From Neodiprion pinetum (Eukaryota > Arthropoda > Insecta > Hymenoptera > Diprionidae), in NCBI RefSeq assembly GCF_021155775.2, contig NC_060232.1, forward strand, positions 34,277,089 through 34,341,088: a DNA stretch of 64,000 nucleotides, in the 5' to 3' direction. Positions 12,257 through 25,405 of this stretch are shown here, piece after piece. The translations under genes and the position numbers were made by a program. The notes below the pieces were generated by a model. The model searched no databases. It was not told where the DNA came from and saw only the letters and a list, made by a program, of their open reading frames with translations. Position 1 is the first letter of the stretch, and each line of letters starts with the position of its first letter.

Positions 12257-12300
12257 ATATATATACATATATACATACATGTATATATATATATAATTAT
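12257..12300. repeat. AT-rich imperfect palindrome
   Basis: TA/CATA units converge on a central ACATGT and form an imperfect palindrome of about 40 bases. Confidence 0.8.
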
Positions 12301-13760
12301 ACATACGTGTGAAGTGCAAAGTCTGAATGAACGCTCCAGCTGAAACTCTCTGAAAGAAGACGTAGGTACGTGTTGGTTATATCCGATACGTGATATCTGT
12401 ATCAACGAACCGGACGGCGAGAGCGGGTTTTAGAGTTTGATGAATCCATCGTTGAGACGTGCGTGTGTCGGCGTGCGTGAATGTACGTAAACACATTGCA
12501 TTACAGAGTTATGTATACCGAGCGAATTAACAAATGAACGAATCACTGTCCAGGTTTTATAATTGAACATCCGGAGTTCTGCGAGTACACACGTTACATA
12601 CACGAGTCTAATTAAGCTAGGCGCGTATTACAAACCGAGTGAGCTTGTGCAGCGTGAATGAAACCTCCTTCCGCGAATGGTACGTATGTGCGTACCTTAC
12701 ATGTAACACATACGCCAGAGATAATGTTTATACATCGAATAATCACCGGCGCCCAGCGACGATCGAACTTTTCCCTCAACGTCAAACAAACAGTTTTAGG
12801 TACACGAGGATGATGAAGTTAGTAATGTTACTGTAACGATGCATGTTTAGGTAAAATCGTTACTCCTCAACTTCAGGAATGTCTAAAATTTATACTCGTA
12901 TTTCGCAGAGCCAACTCCTTGTACGTCATTCTCTAAATCTCTAAAATTGCGCAATAATGATTATTTTCACCGATGTTTCGTTACGTTAACGTTACTAACT
13001 TCAGGCCTTTTGTAGGTACCGAATAAACTCAGGCACACGAGGGGCGTCTAACAGTGATAATCATTAATAACGTAATAATTCCAGGGTGTGTGGCTCGATG
13101 TTTCCCTGCGTAAAAGATACCTACTCTGTACACAAACCGAACACATCCGGTCGTGCAATCGTGATTTGTTTTTCACGTTGCATCGGGGCACAAAGCTCTG
13201 ATTCACGGTTTCGTGAACCGGGGGCCCCGGGGGCTTGGATAAAAATGGAAAAAGCGAAGTCGCCGGAACTGAAACAGCTGCACGCATCGAGATACGAGGG
13301 TCGCGAGAATCCGGAACGTTTACTAAATACACGGGGCAAATTTCCTAAACACTTGTTCGATTCTCGCGAGGAAGGCCCCGCGTGCTGTGTCGAACAACTC
13401 TGGCCATAAAACCGCCCCCATATAACCTGGCAATTCAAGCGCGAGAAAATCCGTGAACCGCGTGTATTTGGGCCACCGTGATAGCTTATCGTTCTTATAG
13501 CTCAAGTTTCGAGACCTTGTAGTCCTTCATTCGCAAACGGCTCGCTTACAATTGCGTTTCGCGCAAAAATTGCGCAACGTCGAGTCCCACGGGTTTTTTT
13601 TTTCCACAGCGTCGCGCGATATGTTATTTTAATTTTCTTCGTTTTTGGGTCAGTGAGCGACTGCCGCTGGGGAATACGCGGCTGCTTTACAACGTTAGGT
13701 ATGTACATTTATACCGGATGTTCTCGAGACGGTTTTGTCATTTGCAATTTATAATTATTA

Positions 13761-13797
13761 TGCTGCAGCAGTCTTATAAAGCCGTGCTGCTGCAGCA
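13761..13797. repeat. Perfect 11-bp hairpin of CAG/CTG units
   Basis: TGCTGCAGCAG (13761-13771) and CTGCTGCAGCA (13787-13797) are exact reverse complements, separated by a 15-base loop containing TATAAA. It is the strongest short stem built from trinucleotide units in the window. No adjacent gene. Confidence 0.85.
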
Positions 13798-14716
13798 GCG
13801 ATTGGGATGAGATGGACATTTTTTGGCTCATTCGTCATCGCTTCTCCGCTGTCGTTGCTTAGCAGGAATTTTTTATTTATGTCTTTTTTTTTTCACCGCC
13901 CATTCGTGTATCTACGATACAAATATGTGGGTGCGTGAAAGTTCACTCTCACCACAACCGGACATTTTGTCTGTACGACTCATCGTGTCGCGTCACTCGG
14001 TTCAACGGATAATTACTTAATGTGTACATGTATCGCGCGAATGAAAAGTATTTCTTCAAAAACCGAAAAAAATCTGCAACGAAAATAACGTGACGCAGAA
14101 TCGGGTGATTTGAAAACTTTTGCAATAACATCGCCGTCGACCGAAATTTCCCATTTTTGTTTTTTTACCCGTATTGAAGTACGAGAAAAATCAACACGTT
14201 CACTGGTCTAACACAAACCAAATCTCGTTCACGCCTAATCATACGGTTCTATTGCGCTGCGCTACCACGTCTGCAGCTTGATAATATATTGGACCGTGAG
14301 ATAAGTCGAGATTAGGGAAATGGGACGGAAAACTTATCTCGTTACATTTGTCCTGACAAATTCTTCGGTATGAGTTATATTCAAGTATATATATATATAA
14401 TAAGTAATGAAAATTCTCTGCACAGAATTCGTTGAAACACGTATGATCTGTGATGTATGCTATACATATACATGTCATACACAGTATATGTATACACGAT
14501 TGGTAACGTTATACGAAAAGATGGAAAGAAAATGTGAAAATCGATCGGAGATGATTATATGTACCGTTTTCTGGTGAGAAGAGTGTAGGACTCCTTGGAG
14601 GGCGTGCAGAGTTTCATCCTCATTTTGCGCACGCGACCCCCTCGTTTTTTGGCGACACCTCCGTCGAGGACCGGCATTCAGACGTCCAAACCTGACACCG
14701 ACGTCGAGATGGCGGC

Positions 14717-14765
14717 GAGAAGAGAAGAGAAGAGAAGAGGAGAGGAGAGGAGACGAGACGAGAGG
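14717..14765. repeat. Pentanucleotide array with three successive unit variants
   Basis: Nine purine-rich pentamers in strict register: GAGAA four times, GAGGA three times, GACGA twice, then a partial GAGG. The ordered replacement of one variant by the next suggests local expansions after point mutations. Confidence 0.95.
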
Positions 14766-15118
14766 CCAAGCGAGAAAATCGAAGTTGAAACCTCGTCAAG
14801 AATCACTGGTTATTCGATCAACCACCAAATATATTACCCCACGGATCGACGTGCGCTCATACCCGCCACTCTTTCAACTTTTACGCACGAAATGCAGCCG
14901 CGATTCGTGAAAGTATAATGTAATATGAACACGAGAATAAACCGCACTTGTTACTCAGCGAATATGTATATGCGTATATTTCGATTGTGAAAAATTACGA
15001 AAATTCGTTTTAAAATATTTTCTCTCTCTCTTTCTTTTCAAATCGCATAACCTCACGGCGCGTAAGAAATTTCTTGATAATCGCGTGGACGTGCGCGAGG
15101 AACGATTTACGAAAGGCA

Positions 15119-15130
15119 GACCACGTGACC
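15119..15130. promoter_or_regulatory. Palindromic E-box (CACGTG), second copy
   Basis: The same 12-mer as at 641-652. It lies in a CpG-rich, GC-richer patch (about 15.06-15.37 kb) that could be a promoter-like region, although no TATA or initiator is evident. Confidence 0.2.
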
Positions 15131-18100
15131 CTCTCTGCTCGTGCGTTACGCACAGACTGACGGACGAGCCTCGGAGAGGACTCGTAGTGAATGGTGCGTC
15201 ACGGTGCGTGCCTGTCGACGACGATGTGTCGAGGGTGAGGAGGGGGGTCGACGGCATCCTGTGAGTCGCTCGATGCACGTGTACCGATGCATGTGTAAGA
15301 GAATGCGTGTCAAGCTGCTGCTGCATCCCGATCCAGGGTGAAATATGCCGTGCGTGTGTGTTTGTGCGCGAGTCGAGATACGCCGGTGACAAGAGATTCT
15401 GTGACGGTGACGTGTTTTGATTGATTCACAATTATCTCTTTATATATTCTCCGACAGGCGATAGCCGCCGCGATCAATCGAGGGAAATTTCAACGATATC
15501 TCCGCCGTTTGTAATAACATTAATAATGTTACGATTCGTGTTAGATTTACTGGAAACTGATCATACTCAATAACGAATTTCTTTCGTAGACAACGCGGAC
15601 AAATAAAAAAAAATAAACGAATAAAAAACCTTTACCGAACAAATGAGTTGATTGTCACTTTCCAGATACTGTATTTATTTATTTCAAAGTGCGTCGATTG
15701 AATATCAGGTTAAATATGATTTAGTGAGAAGATATATAGTCAATTTTCATCAATTACCTTTAACAAAATTGTTGAACTCAAAAATGTCGATGGTTTATAC
15801 AACGAATTAGAGAAATTAGCATTTGTACATCAATAAATTGTGCTGGTAAGAAATATTACATGCAAAATATCATCAAACTTGTCTTTCGCACGAAAAAAAA
15901 GACGATGGTTTTATTATATTTTAGATTCAATTGAATTAAAATATTGTTTAAATGAGAGAAGAAAATTATCGCATTGATGATAAGTTTCTATTTTTCTATC
16001 ACATGAAGTTTTTAAAGCTGGTGGAAAAAAAAAAAAAAAATCACCACCACGATAAAAATCAGTTCTCTATGTGTGTTCAACAAACACGCTTTGTGGTTAA
16101 AGTTTGTTTGAATCCGTGCGTGAAAAAGCGCTTTATTAAAATAATAAAAAGGAAATAAAGGAGATTACGGAAGCGTCAAAAGGTGTCCCTGTGTTCGAAT
16201 TCATCCGCACGGTATTAATCGAGTGCATGACAAATCGGGAAACCTTCGATGCCTTTGGTTAATCACGCGAAAGCGTCGGGACGCACAACGAATCGGGAAC
16301 TTTCCGTGAAATAAGTCGATATATCGATTTCACCGATAGGAGCTGATTGGTTATAGAGAGGTTCGGTAGAGTAGATGAAAAATCCCCCACCAAACCGAGT
16401 CCCGATCGCAATAATTTATGTCTCCTGAATGCGGTTTCGGATCCACGAGGGGCGCTCAGGCTCACTCAGCGTACTCGAAATCCCGACATCTGCGACCGCT
16501 CGTAAACTACATCGACACACAATGTGACCTCTTCGCTCTGATTGCCATTCTTTTCGTCATCAGGGAACAAATAGACACGCGGCTGACGATTCCTCCGCAT
16601 CCTCGCAAAAGTTGCGGTATTATCTCCCCTTGGTCCGATTGCACGCAATTCGAAAATTTCCGGGATTAGCTGACAGATTATTAACGAACGTAAGCATAGA
16701 AAAAAGGCAGAAAAAATGAATAAAGCCTGATTATGGAATCGCAATTTTGTCGAGTGGACGCGTTTGATTATAGACGGTCCCTGTTCGAGGTTCTGGATTA
16801 AGAATGACCAAAAATAATCGATTTTCGATTACATTGATTATTTTTTTCCGATTAACCGAGTATAATAGATTATTTTTCCTCACGGTAGGTTTTGGTTTTT
16901 TTACTCCCATCAAAGATGCGATACAATATCAATTTACGTGATTAAAGTATCAACTATTATCGTTGTCTTACTTACTGTTAGTACCTATTTGATATAACGA
17001 ATGAGAGACAAATGAATATTTTCAACCTAAAATTGAAAAATATTTTGATGGAAACTATAAATTATCAAAAACCCTTTTCGCCATTAAAACTACATACTGA
17101 AATTGACGAAATTTTGGTTTCATATGCACCCTTTCAAAAAAATACGAAACAATGGGTTGATCGATTAATTCCTACCGATTTAATCGAGTCGATTATTTTT
17201 AGCTTAGCGGTGATCGCTATAATCTGAATAGCATCACGTATTTATTCTGTGACACAATGTCGCCGAGAATACGACGTCGACATCGTGTGGCCACGAACTT
17301 GTGGAATCGGTTTTTTACAGCACGGTACTGCTCAATCGTAAAACATAATTATACAATCGTCATCACTCTTCGCGAGCACGTATAATATACATATACGGCT
17401 GTTCCCGTACAGATTATACGGGTGAACATAAAACGGATTACGAAAGATTGTGATCTCATCACTGTCGTGCCACTAAAACATAACACTTCTCGTTTCCGCC
17501 GAAGTAAGCGTTTTTTCGTATCTGGATATCACCTCGTCGTTTTGTATAACGGACGAGGGAAAACTTTTGTACAATTCTTGAGATATCGATTATTAACACG
17601 CGTTGTTTCATTTATATTCGCGAAATGATAAGAGTTCGGTTTGAAATTTACGATTACATCAGTTGCAGCGTTTCGCGAATTCTGCGCAGATACAGAAGAA
17701 CCCTTGGTTTTTCTTCACTGTAGATCTGATCTCGAGAAGAGTAACTAAATCTTACATGTCTGACTCGGCATTTTCACTGAATTCCAAAAAGAAAAAAAAA
17801 GACGAGAAAAAATGAAAAATGTCCCCGTGTACGGAACACTGCAGGTCGTTGCTGTCCAGAGTCCACTTAATAACGCAGGAGGACGTTAATTGATCGCCGA
17901 GCAAGTGAGGTTTAATAGACGACAATTAAAGGACTCGACCGTAAAGGCCTGGCGATACATCGCGAGACCATTAATTTTTTACCTCCCCCTCCTTCTCCGA
18001 CTATCCTGATAGCGAAGAAGGTTGCATCGCCGAGTCGAGTAATGCGCATCCCAGCGATATTCTTTCCGCGGTATACAAGTACGAGGTTTAAGGTTTACAA

Positions 18101-18557
18101 CACAGGTATACGTGCCGGAGAAACAATAAAGTTTTAATCCACGGTGCAGGTCGATGAGGGACGCGCTGAGGTGGGTAAGGTACAAGGTAGAAACGTATGC
18201 ACGTATGCTGCACGGATCCCTCGTTCTTCTCGGCTGCGTCCGTCTTTTCACCCCTTCCCTCTCCGCCCCGCTGATCCTCCTCGTTACCCGAGCTTCTCGC
18301 TCCGTGCCGTGTTTATAATGGGTTGTGTGTTACCCTTTTCACGTTCGTTCCACAGCCCGACAAGGGTCGAGGGTTCGCACGCGTTCCAAGCAGAGAGAAT
18401 TTGGACAGGGTAACAATTGAGTAACGGAAGTAAAAATTATTTGCGGAGACAATCCGGACGTGATTTAGAAAAATTTGTAGGTAGCCTGAAAATTAGTCCC
18501 AAATTAACATACTCAAACCGAATGAAAACGGTGTTTTACACGGGGTTCTGTAAACGT

Positions 18558-18577
18558 CATTACATTACATTACATTA
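18558..18577. repeat. (CATTA)4 pentanucleotide repeat
   Basis: Four perfect CATTA units. Confidence 0.95.
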
Positions 18578-18888
18578 TTTCGGGAAGATAAACATTGCTT
18601 CAGACCCGCGTCAATATATTGAATTTTGAATGAAATTAAGCTGTCTAATTCCCGTTTGTGGTCCGATGGTAAATTTCATTATTAATTCAAGTGCGTCCTC
18701 GTAGTTACCCGAGTGAAACGCGGCGTAAAATAATTCTCTGCTGGTTGTCGTCGCGACACCGAACGACCGGACTATAAAGGAGGGTCGGTCAGCGCAATTT
18801 AGAACCCGCAGAACGCAATTGAATAAAAAATTCTTCCTCCTCTGAAAGAAGCCCCGCACCTCTCGATGCGGCTCGCATTGTCCGATAG

Positions 18889-19224
18889 GTGGACGACCAT
18901 AACGACCGTCCCTTCGTGTCTCTCTTGACAATCCTCGGGTCTAATTCGTTGGGCGATACCTTCCGCACGGCTTTTAGGCATAGGAGCAGAGACATGTCAC
19001 GTGTAATATCCATGTACATACATACATACGTGCACGCGTGCGAATGGAGGGACGTGTTTTGTGGGCTGTCAATCGGCAGGGACTTTGACCAGGTCGAAAA
19101 GGGAGGAGGTGGTAATCCGCAATTCACTTCGAAATTTATATACCCGTTCCGGAGGAGTGCGAGGCAGGAGTCGCAATGCAGCGGGGATGACGGTCGAGGA
19201 CAGAGGAACACGTGCGTAAAACAG
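18889..19224 (+). CDS. Exon-like open frame, 112 codons, phase 0 at both ends
   Basis: A candidate acceptor (TTGTCCGATAG) ends at 18888. The frame starting there is open for exactly 112 codons up to a donor, CAG then GTATGC, at 19225. The in-frame TAG just upstream is the acceptor itself. The translation starts VDDHNDRPFV, has a mixed, fairly acidic composition in its middle (RDFDQVEKGGGG) and ends NTCVKQ. No domain, signal peptide or membrane segment is seen. The minus strand is also open here (18789-19211), so low stop density in a GC-richer patch explains part of the signal. The exon reading rests on splice-site placement alone; no neighbouring exons were linked. Confidence 0.15.
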
Positions 19225-20429
19225 GTATGCCACCTACAGGATGCACGCTTGCACGTCGGGGGCGGATGTTAATCGCCTGCGGGAGAAGCTAATCGAACCG
19301 GACTAATCACTCGGGGGATTCCGGGATATTGTCCCTGCGGCTGTACCTTGAATGCGGCTGATTCTTCACCGATTATTTCCGGCCATTTTCGCAATATTAT
19401 TCCGCACCTATGGTACGTGTCCATACGTATAACGCCTTCAACGGTGTTCCTGATTTCGGACACTATAGCCTATACCTAAAGCCCTTGAATTGTTCAAACC
19501 GAAGGTTGACGAAAGTGCGCGGGAACAGAAACAACGACGAAGGAAATATTGCGAGTTAAATTATTGCGGAAAAGCTTAGTTACTGTACGTCTCGAATTTC
19601 GTGTACATTGTAGAAAATACCGGTGTTAAAATTGACCAACAGTGGCCGGTGTGGACTATTATGGAACGATTTTTGCGATGAATTCAGAAGTTGAACTTGT
19701 TGGATAGAGTTAGATTGACACAAAAAAATATTCTGCGCAAGTCGACGCCGCATTTTTTTTCTTCTTACAGTATACAGGCGAGGTCGCGGTATATAGGTGG
19801 TGCCGCGGTGATTCAATTAACGAGTGAAAACAGGTCCGAGCAATGAAGACGTAACAAGCGCTATTCACCGAGAAATTGAACCTTAACAAGCAAGTGAATG
19901 CTTATAACGCGAGCTGCGCTTCGTTGCGTTGAATCTGCATCACCGCGATGCGATCGGTGCGGGTAATCGATCCGTGAATGAAAAATACGTATTTGTGATA
20001 CAATTTCGGGGAAAGCCAAGGATCGTCGTACGCGAGACGACGATTCGATTAACTCGCGAATGCGGCATACGACGTCGCGGCGTTAAGTTCATCGGTCTTT
20101 TACCGCTGTAAGTTTGGGCAAACGAAACGCTCTTCTCGGACGTCGACGACGCAGCTGCAGATATTGTGCACAATGGTCATAAACGCGACAGAAATTGACC
20201 ATAACGAAACGGTACGGTGGAATAAAAATTCGCGGATTGAACGTGACGCTCGACGTCGTCGTAAACCGCGCGACGCTTCGCACGTCTGGTTATATGTACT
20301 GCCGATTTGAATTTCGACCGTGTCACCTTATACGTATGAGGTACGTTTTACAACGTTCGCGAAATAACGCCTCGTAATAATAAAATGGAAATCGTGGATG
20401 CGATGTTCTGGACCCTTAAACTCGTTCTA

Positions 20430-20450
20430 TCTCTCTCTCTCTCTCTCTCT
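20430..20450. repeat. (CT)10 microsatellite
   Basis: Ten CT units. Confidence 0.95.
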
Positions 20451-20934
20451 AGCTCTCTTATTCCGTACCGGCATTAGAATAATTCCAAAAGCGTGACCGA
20501 GTGATGGCTGAATGACTGACTCGACGAGTGTGACATGCGTTCAAACGCACCCAATAAAAAGACGAAAACAATAAAAGAGATCGCTCCGTTCTTCTTTCCT
20601 AGGAAGGATTGACTAGACGTTTCGCAGCACGCCGTTTCATCCATTGTAACCGTGATAGACGTGACGAATTTTCACGTCACATGTATCACATGTATGGTGG
20701 TATAATGTCCCATCGGGTATTCACGAAACACCATGTATATAACACTGACACGTGTCGCAAAGAGAGAGAAAGAGAAAGAGAAATCATCTCACGGACTCAA
20801 GGTATGACGCACAAATTTCAAATAACTAAATCTATCCGTGAACAGAGGATTCTATATCCCAATCATTCATCCATGGCTCTAAGTAGACAAATACCGTTCA
20901 AATCTGGACAAGTTGTATAGCATGTGTACATACT

Positions 20935-20958
20935 AAAAAAAAAAAAAAAAAAAAAAAA
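20935..20958. repeat. Poly-A tract (A24)
   Basis: Twenty-four consecutive A. It could be the tail of an old retroposed sequence, but no target-site duplication or recognisable body was seen upstream, so a simple homopolymer is the default reading. Confidence 0.95.
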
Positions 20959-21158
20959 CGTGAGTCACAGAATTGAAAAGTGAACGAAATGATTACAGCA
21001 ATACAATTCCGAGTTCGTCATTCGGCTCATTATTGTTGAACCGAATATGAGCATGCATGGTCAGTTTTCCGTAAAGCACCGTAACGCGCTGCGTTACTGT
21101 ATAGGTTTACCTCTCGAAAACTCGTCGTAGCCATGCCTACGGTTATACACACGCTGGG

Positions 21159-21190
21159 CTCTCGATTGTAGGCCAATACACAATCGAGAG
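21159..21190. repeat. Perfect 11-bp hairpin
   Basis: CTCTCGATTGT (21159-21169) and ACAATCGAGAG (21180-21190) pair perfectly around a 10-base loop. Unlike the CAG/CTG hairpins it is not made of simple repeats, so it is less easily explained by slippage. It lacks a downstream U-run and is too short for a microRNA precursor. Confidence 0.85.
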
Positions 21191-24100
21191 AATTCGGAAA
21201 GGGGTCATCGGAGGGTGTGAGCGATAGAAGGAATATAACCGGAGCGGGAAATACGGTGTATGGAAGGGAGGAATTTTTCAACTAGTCGATGCTCAAATGC
21301 ACGCCATGAACGCCAACGTTGCATTGTACGGGTTCGCCTGAATGCCTCCATTGTCGGCATGCGCACACTGGCGTGCATTATGATATTAATATTGTATCTC
21401 CGTGCCCCGATACGACATCCTGCTCTATTCTTTATAGATTATTCGTTACAATTGAATTCATTTTCTAGTGCGAGGCTTAGAGGTATTATGCGTTTACTCT
21501 CTTGTATGTACACACACGGTTTACAGTGTATATTATACAGACAACAAACCGACGGCCCGTTTCTCTCTCGTTCAATTCACCTTCCATTCAATTATCACAA
21601 ACTCAATTATTTACACTCCGTGTGTTTTGTCTACCGGAAAAAAATTGTATTCCTGTGAAAAAGAAACAAACAAACATGTTTTCTTAGTTTACTTTGCTTC
21701 ATGTATAGTATATACAGTATACAATACCTGTTTCGATCTATTAAAACCAAGAACAAAAAATGAAAAATTACGCGCAGGAGAAATTGGGTACAATTTTTTT
21801 TTTTCTCGATAAACATGGAATTATAATTCTTCATTGATCACGAAATAGGAACCATGATTTTTCTGATTGCGTGGGTAAAATACAGCTGAAAGAAATGGAA
21901 CGGGATGAAAAATAACAGACCGAAAGTACGATCGTGGTTCGAGTATCCGTGGTATAAAAAGTGCGAGTAGCGACAATACAGGAAAAAGAGTACAACGAGA
22001 GATTAAGGGTGCGTATGTACAGGAGGAGCGCCCCAAGACTTAGTGAAAACAGAAAGATTTGCGGGGTATTATACGTACGTGCGACAAAGTCTGACAAGTC
22101 CGCGGTTAATCCGTACGCATGCCTACTATAGGTGTAAGGTATAAAAGGAATTGCGGTCACTCTCTCCCTCTCAATGTATTTTGCCAAATTCATCCCTCAC
22201 CCCGTCGTTAAGCAGCGAGTGCGTTGATCTATCTTACAATGCATTGCCGAATCGTAAATCCCCAAAATCCGTGATATCAAAAAAGAAGGAAAGAATAACA
22301 ATAAAAAAAATCAGCCAGCAATAATAACAGTATACAACGTATACTACTGTACGTATAGGTGTATGTTATGCACAACGCAAAGCGAACTGCAGGGGTGCAA
22401 AGAGGGGGATGGACACGGGTTTTCGCGAAGCGGGGACGCGTGCAGTATTATAATCCAAGCGTGTATGTGCGCGCGACCGCGTGTGTGTGTGTTTTACACA
22501 CGTCGCCGCAGGGGTGTCGTAATCCGAAATATTATCTCACCCGACAGCGTATTAAATAATATCTGAACCGGTTTCGTTCAGCGTCGGTGTCCCGCGTCGT
22601 TGAATATGCAGCGTGGCTTTGGAAAAAGGATTGAAAACAGCGAGAGTCGGGTTTATTGCCTTATCTTGAAAACGGTGATTGAGGTACTTGTTGCTGTTTT
22701 TTTTCTTCTTTGAAGGATGCGACCCGTGCCGAGCGAGGAAACCCGTAACACGTATGCAATATGTATAAGTATGTACACGTGATTAGTCAGACGTGAACGA
22801 CTATTGTATACGAGTCTTTGACGTGAGACAAAAATTTACAATTTTCATCGAATACTAATTTTGCATAATTCTAAAAGACTGTAATTATTCTCACAAAACG
22901 GATGAGCGAATTGCTTTATATATATGCCTAAAATTCCTGCTTACATATAAACGCAAGGATTTAAAATAAATCAGTCCACTAACTGAAAGAAATAAATAAT
23001 AATAAACAAATATCGTAAAACAGTTAGTGCGAATGAAAACAATTTCTCGACGTTATTTCTTCAACTTCTGGTTTTTTTTAATCGATGGAAACGGCTCGTG
23101 TGCCACACTGGAATGAAAAAATGATTGAGTACGGACAGCTGTTTAACATATACAATAAGCGTTGACAACGTCACGGATAAAGATGTCGCGTTACATGATT
23201 CGAGGGATCCGATACGTCTACTGATCACCACAATAGTTTTCTGGTTTTTTCTTGATTTTCCGCTTTATTTGAATAATCCCTGCAACTTGTATTCACATAG
23301 AGTGACGTTCGGTTGCTCCCTGCAGTGATTTACCTCATATATGCGGTCATGCAAACACTCCGGTCCGAGCGCACAATAGATTCTCTAATATTCCGTCCGG
23401 CTGCACTCGATAGAACGGTCCCGCTGCGATCTCCCCTCCTTTCCCGATAAAGAATGTATGTAAAAATTTAGAAATAATAAAAAAGAAAGAAGGCAAAATT
23501 TCCCCGCCAAACCACGTTGATTCAGGGAAAGTTACAGTGGTTTCGAGAAGGAAAATTGTGACGCAAATTGCGGTCAGAGGACGCGGTGCTAATTTTTATA
23601 ATTTTCTTTATTTTTCTTCCACATTTGTCCCGCATCCTTCGGAAATCAAACGCTTGGCATGACAAAAACCGCGATTTATGATTTCGCAATATAAGTAGTT
23701 GGTTGAAAAAGTTTTTTTTCAGAATTCGATCGACGATTGTGAATCCCACAATCAGCGAATCGTCTCTTGAATCGAATTATATCTCGTGTGTAAGATAAAT
23801 ACGCACGGAGACTGTAAGACAGGAACTTGCCGTTCCGCAGTACAGACAAAGATACGGACATTAGTGCAGTTGAAGTGTGATTCCGTATGTGATTACACGT
23901 ATACCTTCGGGGTTAAACTGGAGGTGCTGACCGGAAGCGGAAGTCTTTTACCGGCTGTCCGGAGGGTCCGAAAATTTTCTTCCGACGTACGAGGTATAAA
24001 AAAAAAAAAAAAGAGAAGAAGAAATGTCACGGTCATTGTTCAATCCTGCACCCCAAAAGACATGCTCGAGGAGTTACCTGTCCGGCTTCACACTCGGATT

Positions 24101-25405
24101 CCTTGTACATCCTCCGTAACCTGCGTCTCGTTGTCCCTCCTCGTTCATTCACTCGAAAGCCGGTTTCTCACACACATACGTATACGTAGGTACTCTAAAC
24201 CGATTGTCATCGCGCCGCGATCCGGCCTAGTAAAATTTCAGCATATATACGGTAATAATTACACGTTGATAATCGGAAACCGCCCCGCAAAGTTTTATAG
24301 ATCCTAATCGCTTGGAGCGATCGCCGGTTCGACGTCGGATTTAAAATCAAGGCGAGTAGAAAAAGGCCCTCGCGGTTGGGTCGCTAGTCGAGTAGCGTAG
24401 AAATGCGCCAAAGATCATCTCCAACTCTAGGGCTCTCTCTGGCGTATCCGATCGTAGATCACGAGCGTTGGAGGGCGTGGATTTTCTTTCGGTATCCATG
24501 CGTGCCGGACTGCCGTGCGTCAAGACATACATCAGACGGAGAAAGAATCGTTTAAAAAATGAGAATCGCACGAAGATGGGAGAATTATATTCGCAAGCGG
24601 CAAGTCTCACGAGTTCGTGGTCGGAAGGTGAGGACATATTGCGCGATATTCTTCTTCGAGATCCATTATTCATCCGAATCCCAAAGCGTAAAACTCTTCG
24701 ACCCGTTCGAATTATACATACCAACACACGCATACGCACACGAGGAGATGAAAGAGTTCTCAACGAATTTCGCCACCGAGAGAGATGAGGATTACACTTG
24801 TGGTCTCTAGACGATGATGCGCTTTGGCGATCCAGAGCGCAGGATGTGCGCCGGAAAGAAAGGTTTGACAAGTTTCAAGGAACATTTAGATGTCATATTC
24901 TTCACAACGTGGGCGGTGCTGGAGGGTAAGCGTATTTTACACAAAGGGATTACGTTACCGGCACTTGATATGCAAAAACTATTCTTCTTTTCACCGGTGA
25001 TGCGGTAGCGACTAAGCACCGAAACACCAAAGTAGCAGCAGCCGTCGCTCCGGCTATTCACACCTATGGGAATTCTACATATATAGTGTACCCATATACG
25101 CACGCACGTGGGCACAACGTATAACGCTGTACGTTGTTTTCTCTGCCGGCCGTAACGAAACCGAAAAATACGTTCTAGATAGATCTAGATAGAGGAACGC
25201 GATAAGAAAGGTGGACCACGTACACACGCTCACGAAATAACACAATGACCTCATTCGGTATTCACCTATTTAGGCAAATAGCCACATATATATGCGTTGA
25301 AAGCCGTCTCGGATACGTGCCAACTGCTGGTTAACCGAATGCGAGATTTTAATTCAGGTGGCAATGGTTCCTAATAACAGTCAAACGGTTGCAGGATATA
25401 ACTTG

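Larger units (their letters stand above)
9032..18888. other. Non-coding stretch with simple repeats and one hairpin
   Basis: No gene recognised. It contains a GA tract (9553), (CTT)10 (10694), a TA palindrome (12257), a CAG/CTG hairpin (13761), a pentamer array (14717), an E-box (15119), an A16 run (16025-16040) and a CATTA array (18558). GC-richer patches near 14.6-15.4 kb and 18.1-18.4 kb give Arg/Ser-rich frames on both strands that resemble no protein. Confidence 0.55.
19225..25405. other. Non-coding stretch
   Basis: No gene recognised. It contains (CT)10 (20430), GA units near 20761, A24 (20935), an 11-bp hairpin (21159) and a GTATAC-AAC-GTATAC palindrome near 22331. The minus-strand frame 24347-24871 (174 codons) is Arg/Ser-rich without splice or start support and was rejected. 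Confidence 0.55.

Noticed and set aside
24347..24871. 174-codon minus-strand frame
   Set aside because: Arg/Ser-heavy composition typical of CpG-rich non-coding DNA; the plus strand is equally open.
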